NCBI GenBank assembly: GCA_964433975.1
Contig: CAYSSS010000066.1
Span: forward strand, 1-8,881
Origin: 2-01-FULL-45-10 sp964433975
GTDB taxonomy: Bacteria; Omnitrophota; Gorgyraeia; 2-01-FULL-45-10
Reading direction: 5' to 3'
Length of the DNA stretch: 8,881 nucleotides
Both the position numbers and the translations under genes were made by a program. The notes beneath the pieces were generated by a model. It saw only the letters and a program-made list of their open reading frames with translations, searched no databases and was not told the DNA's origin. Within the stretch, counting starts at the first letter, position 1; every line of letters starts with the position of its first letter. Shown piece by piece: positions 7,079 to 8,881 of the stretch.

Positions 7079-7717
7079 ATGGAAAATATTACGAATAAAT
7101 TAACCTGTTTTACAATAGGGCATTCTACTCACGAAGTAGATGGCTTTATCAATCTTTTGAAATTGAATAGCGTGGAGTGGCTGGTTGACATTCGCAGTGT
7201 TCCTTATAGTCAGCATAATCCACAGTATAATAGGGAAAATATAAAAACAGCTTTGAATAATGACCATATTTCTTATGTTCACATGGGAAACTTGCTAGGT
7301 GCTCGATACAATAATCCAAATTTATATTTTAATGATAAAGAAATGATTGATTTTAAGAAAGTTCGGGATAGCGATGGTTTTAAACACGGGATAGATAAAA
7401 TATTGAATGGAATTAGTAAGGGGTTCAATATTTGTCTTATGTGTTCAGAGAAGGACCCTTTTGATTGCCATAGGTTTGTTTTAGTCTCATACGCGCTAGA
7501 AAAAAAAGGTGTTATGGTAAAACATATTTTAGAAAATGGAGATGTTATAACAAATCAAGTGCTGGAAGAAAGGATGTTGTTAAAATACAAAATTGAATAT
7601 GGCAAAGCTACACTTTTTGAGATGGGCAAGACAAGAGAAGAAGCTGTTGAGGAAGGATATGAAAAAAGAAACCGCGATATAGGGTATATCAAAGCAGATG
7701 TAGCTAGCATTTCATAA
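7079..7717 (+). CDS. DUF488 domain protein, first of a tandem pair
   Basis: 212 residues. The DUF488 pattern is complete. It begins FTIGHSTHEVDGFINLL (11-27), continues with WLVDIRSVPYSQHNPQYN containing D37, R39 and P42, then HMGNLLGAR, and ends with the cysteine motif LMCSEKDPFDCHR holding C122, C130, H131 and R132. About 60 charged residues follow the core and are not shared with the next gene. The biochemical activity of DUF488 proteins is not established to my knowledge. The invariant Cys-His-Arg and Asp-x-Arg residues suggest an enzyme rather than a scaffold, and the family recurs in conflict gene clusters. The ATG is fixed by an in-frame stop at 7067-7069. The Shine-Dalgarno is weak. 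A strong promoter lies about 75 nt upstream and the gene opens a three-gene operon. Confidence 0.88.
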   Translation: MENITNKLTCFTIGHSTHEVDGFINLLKLNSVEWLVDIRSVPYSQHNPQYNRENIKTALNNDHISYVHMGNLLGARYNNPNLYFNDKEMIDFKKVRDSDGFKHGIDKILNGISKGFNICLMCSEKDPFDCHRFVLVSYALEKKGVMVKHILENGDVITNQVLEERMLLKYKIEYGKATLFEMGKTREEAVEEGYEKRNRDIGYIKADVASIS

Positions 7718-7721
7718 GGAG
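7716..7721 (+). promoter_or_regulatory. Ribosome-binding site deciding a GTG start
   Basis: AAGGAG overlaps the stop codon of the first DUF488 gene and lies 6 nt before the GTG at 7728. It supports the GTG start, whose product MKLYTIGFT matches the DUF488 N-terminus. Confidence 0.8.
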
Positions 7722-7727
7722 CACAGA

Positions 7728-8162
7728 GTGAAATTATATACAATTGGCTTTACAAAGAAATTAGCAAACGAATTCTTTAATATTTTGATTAGTAATAATG
7801 TTAAGCGACTGATAGATGTAAGGCTCAACAATAAGTCCCAATTGTCGGGGTTTACAAAAAGCGAGGATCTGCAGTATTTTTTGAAGAAAATTGGGCAAAT
7901 TGATTACATCTATATGTCCGAATTTGCTCCTACAGACGAATTGCTGGATGGGTATAGAAAAAAGCAAATAGGATGGGATGAGTACGAGAAGCAGTATTGC
8001 AGCTTATTGGCACAAAGAGACGTTTTGAAGAACAAGAATGTTTCTATTTTTGATAATGCATGTCTATTATGTAGTGAACCAACAGCAAGACAATGTCATC
8101 GCCGTTTAGCGGCAGAATATATTGCCAGGTCAAATAAAGAGATCAAAATAATTCATTTGTGA
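7728..8162 (+). CDS. DUF488 domain protein, second of a tandem pair
   Basis: 144 residues, a near-minimal DUF488 protein. It starts with KLYTIGFTKKLANEFFNIL, has LIDVRLNNKSQ with D30 and R32, and ends with the motif CLLCSEPTARQCHR, with C112, C115, C123, H124 and R125. Compared with the preceding gene it keeps Asp-x-Arg and Cys-x-x-Cys-His-Arg-type residues. It lacks the proline after VDIR (RSVP becomes RLNN) and the C-terminal extension, so the two are divergent paralogues and not a recent duplication. It starts with GTG behind a strong AAGGAG, 10 nt after the previous stop. A heterodimer with the first DUF488 protein is a reasonable inference. The activity is not established to my knowledge. 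Confidence 0.87.
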   Translation: MKLYTIGFTKKLANEFFNILISNNVKRLIDVRLNNKSQLSGFTKSEDLQYFLKKIGQIDYIYMSEFAPTDELLDGYRKKQIGWDEYEKQYCSLLAQRDVLKNKNVSIFDNACLLCSEPTARQCHRRLAAEYIARSNKEIKIIHL

Positions 8163-8169
8163 AAAGGAG
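8163..8169 (+). promoter_or_regulatory. Ribosome-binding site deciding a GTG start
   Basis: AAAGGAG begins directly after the stop of the second DUF488 gene, 5 nt before the GTG at 8175. It supports that GTG, which yields the expected N-terminus PFKEIICLASSKK. Confidence 0.8.
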
Positions 8170-8174
8170 TAAAC

Positions 8175-8822
8175 GTGCCTTTTAAAGAAATTATTTGTTT
8201 AGCTAGTTCTAAGAAAATAGGAGGCAAATGTGTCGCCGGAAAGACTGTAGATACAAAAGAATGGATTAGGCCCGTAAGCGCGGAAGGAAAATTGACTAAT
8301 GAATTAATTAAATATCCTAACGGGAAGTTGCCCGAGTTGTTAGATATAATGAGAGTTCATTATAAAAAGTTACAGCCCACTGCATATCAACCTGAAAATA
8401 TCCTTATAAGTGAAGAAAAGTGGGAATTTCTTGATAAATGGCCAGAAAATAAACTCAATAGTTTATGTGATAAGCCAAAAGAGATTTTTATTAATCAAGA
8501 CAGGAGAGACAGGATATCGGTTGGATTCTTTGAAAAAAATAAACTCGAATCTTCTTTATTGTTGTTAAAACCTAAAACGATAGAACTGTGCCGTATAGAT
8601 TATGGAAACAAAAAGAAGCTACGAGCTAAATTTATGTATAGTGAGTTAGAATATGATTTAGGAGTTACAGATCCAATTTTTTTGGAAGAATATAGCGGGA
8701 AGAAGGAGGGCTCTTATAAATTGGAACCCAAAGATATCTATTTATGCATTAGTTTAGCAGCACCATATCAAGATGGTTATTGTTATAAATTAGTAGCTTC
8801 GGTTATCTCTACTGCGAAATAA
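8175..8822 (+). CDS. Dual OB-fold (DuOB-like) domain protein
   Basis: 215 residues. The N-terminal half carries EIICLASSKKIGGKCVAG, then a TKEWIRPVS stretch (about 27-35), a signature I associate with the dual OB-fold-containing family. The C-terminal half has YDLGVTDPIF, then YLCISLAAPY and CYKLVASVI near the end, matching the second OB half. No membrane segment or signal peptide is present. OB folds usually bind nucleic acid or nucleotides, so a sensing or substrate-binding role next to the two DUF488 proteins is likely. I recall DUF488 and this family recurring together in predicted conflict systems, but the reaction is unknown. Translation starts at GTG behind AAAGGAG, 12 nt after the previous stop. 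The stop is followed by a six-T run (8826-8831) without a convincing stem, and the last 59 bases of the window hold nothing I can support. Confidence 0.8.
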   Translation: MPFKEIICLASSKKIGGKCVAGKTVDTKEWIRPVSAEGKLTNELIKYPNGKLPELLDIMRVHYKKLQPTAYQPENILISEEKWEFLDKWPENKLNSLCDKPKEIFINQDRRDRISVGFFEKNKLESSLLLLKPKTIELCRIDYGNKKKLRAKFMYSELEYDLGVTDPIFLEEYSGKKEGSYKLEPKDIYLCISLAAPYQDGYCYKLVASVISTAK

Positions 8823-8881
8823 ATATTTTTTAACCAAAATCTGCTCATTCTGCTTCGCCGTTCGATAAGAAGACGCGGGGT

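Noticed and set aside
8823..8831. T-run after the DuOB gene as an intrinsic terminator
   Set aside because: Only a 4-bp TTCG/CGAA pairing precedes it with a long loop, too weak to call.
8850..8881. Possible tRNA/att-site fragment (CCGTTCGATAAG ... GACGCGGGGT) at the window end
   Set aside because: The segment resembles parts of a T-arm only loosely, no cloverleaf can be built, and the sequence stops before it could be confirmed.

Overview
The window is AT-rich, uses the standard code and bacterial-style starts (ATG, two GTG with good Shine-Dalgarno sites), and carries every recognisable gene on the + strand. It reads as an accessory 'defence island' of a bacterium. Phylum cannot be fixed from the sequence. 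All genes are NTP-pyrophosphatase, nuclease, NTPase or conflict-associated families; there is no ribosomal, metabolic or phage structural gene.

Region 1 (1-4632) is a compact four-gene run. It holds the 3' part of a MazG-like nucleotide pyrophosphohydrolase (cut by the window edge), an 800-residue DUF2075 protein, an HNH endonuclease, and a 465-residue protein of a family I recognise only as hypothetical, with a PD-(D/E)XK-like C-terminus. Junctions are a 4-nt ATGA overlap, 1 nt and 18 nt, so co-transcription is very likely. The DUF2075 protein has an N-terminal PD-(D/E)XK-like nuclease, an SF1-like helicase core, and a C-terminal LexA/UmuD-like S24 domain. That domain keeps the Ser-Lys dyad and a Cys-Gly bond at the spacing of the LexA/UmuD self-cleavage site. 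This suggests a nuclease-helicase that could be switched by damage- or phage-triggered self-cleavage, encoded beside a nucleotide-pool hydrolase and two further nucleases.

Region 2 (4633-7078) is one 690-residue P-loop ATPase of the Sll1717-like type fused to a C-terminal restriction-endonuclease-like domain. It is bracketed by two copies of a 36-nt repeat (first 26 nt identical), one in each flanking gap. The downstream copy sits in a ~67-nt imperfect palindrome next to GGGGACG motifs. The gene therefore looks like a separate cassette placed between the two operons.

Region 3 (6976-8822) is a second operon with its own strong sigma70-like promoter (TTGATA-N16-TATAAT). It has two consecutive, divergent DUF488 genes followed by a dual-OB-domain (DuOB-like) gene, joined by short gaps with strong ribosome-binding sites and GTG starts. 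The last 59 bases hold no supported feature.

Altogether four independent nuclease-like active sites, two P-loop NTPase cores and one nucleotide pyrophosphatase lie within about 6.9 kb. The S24-fused DUF2075 protein is the best candidate for an unusual regulated immune effector.
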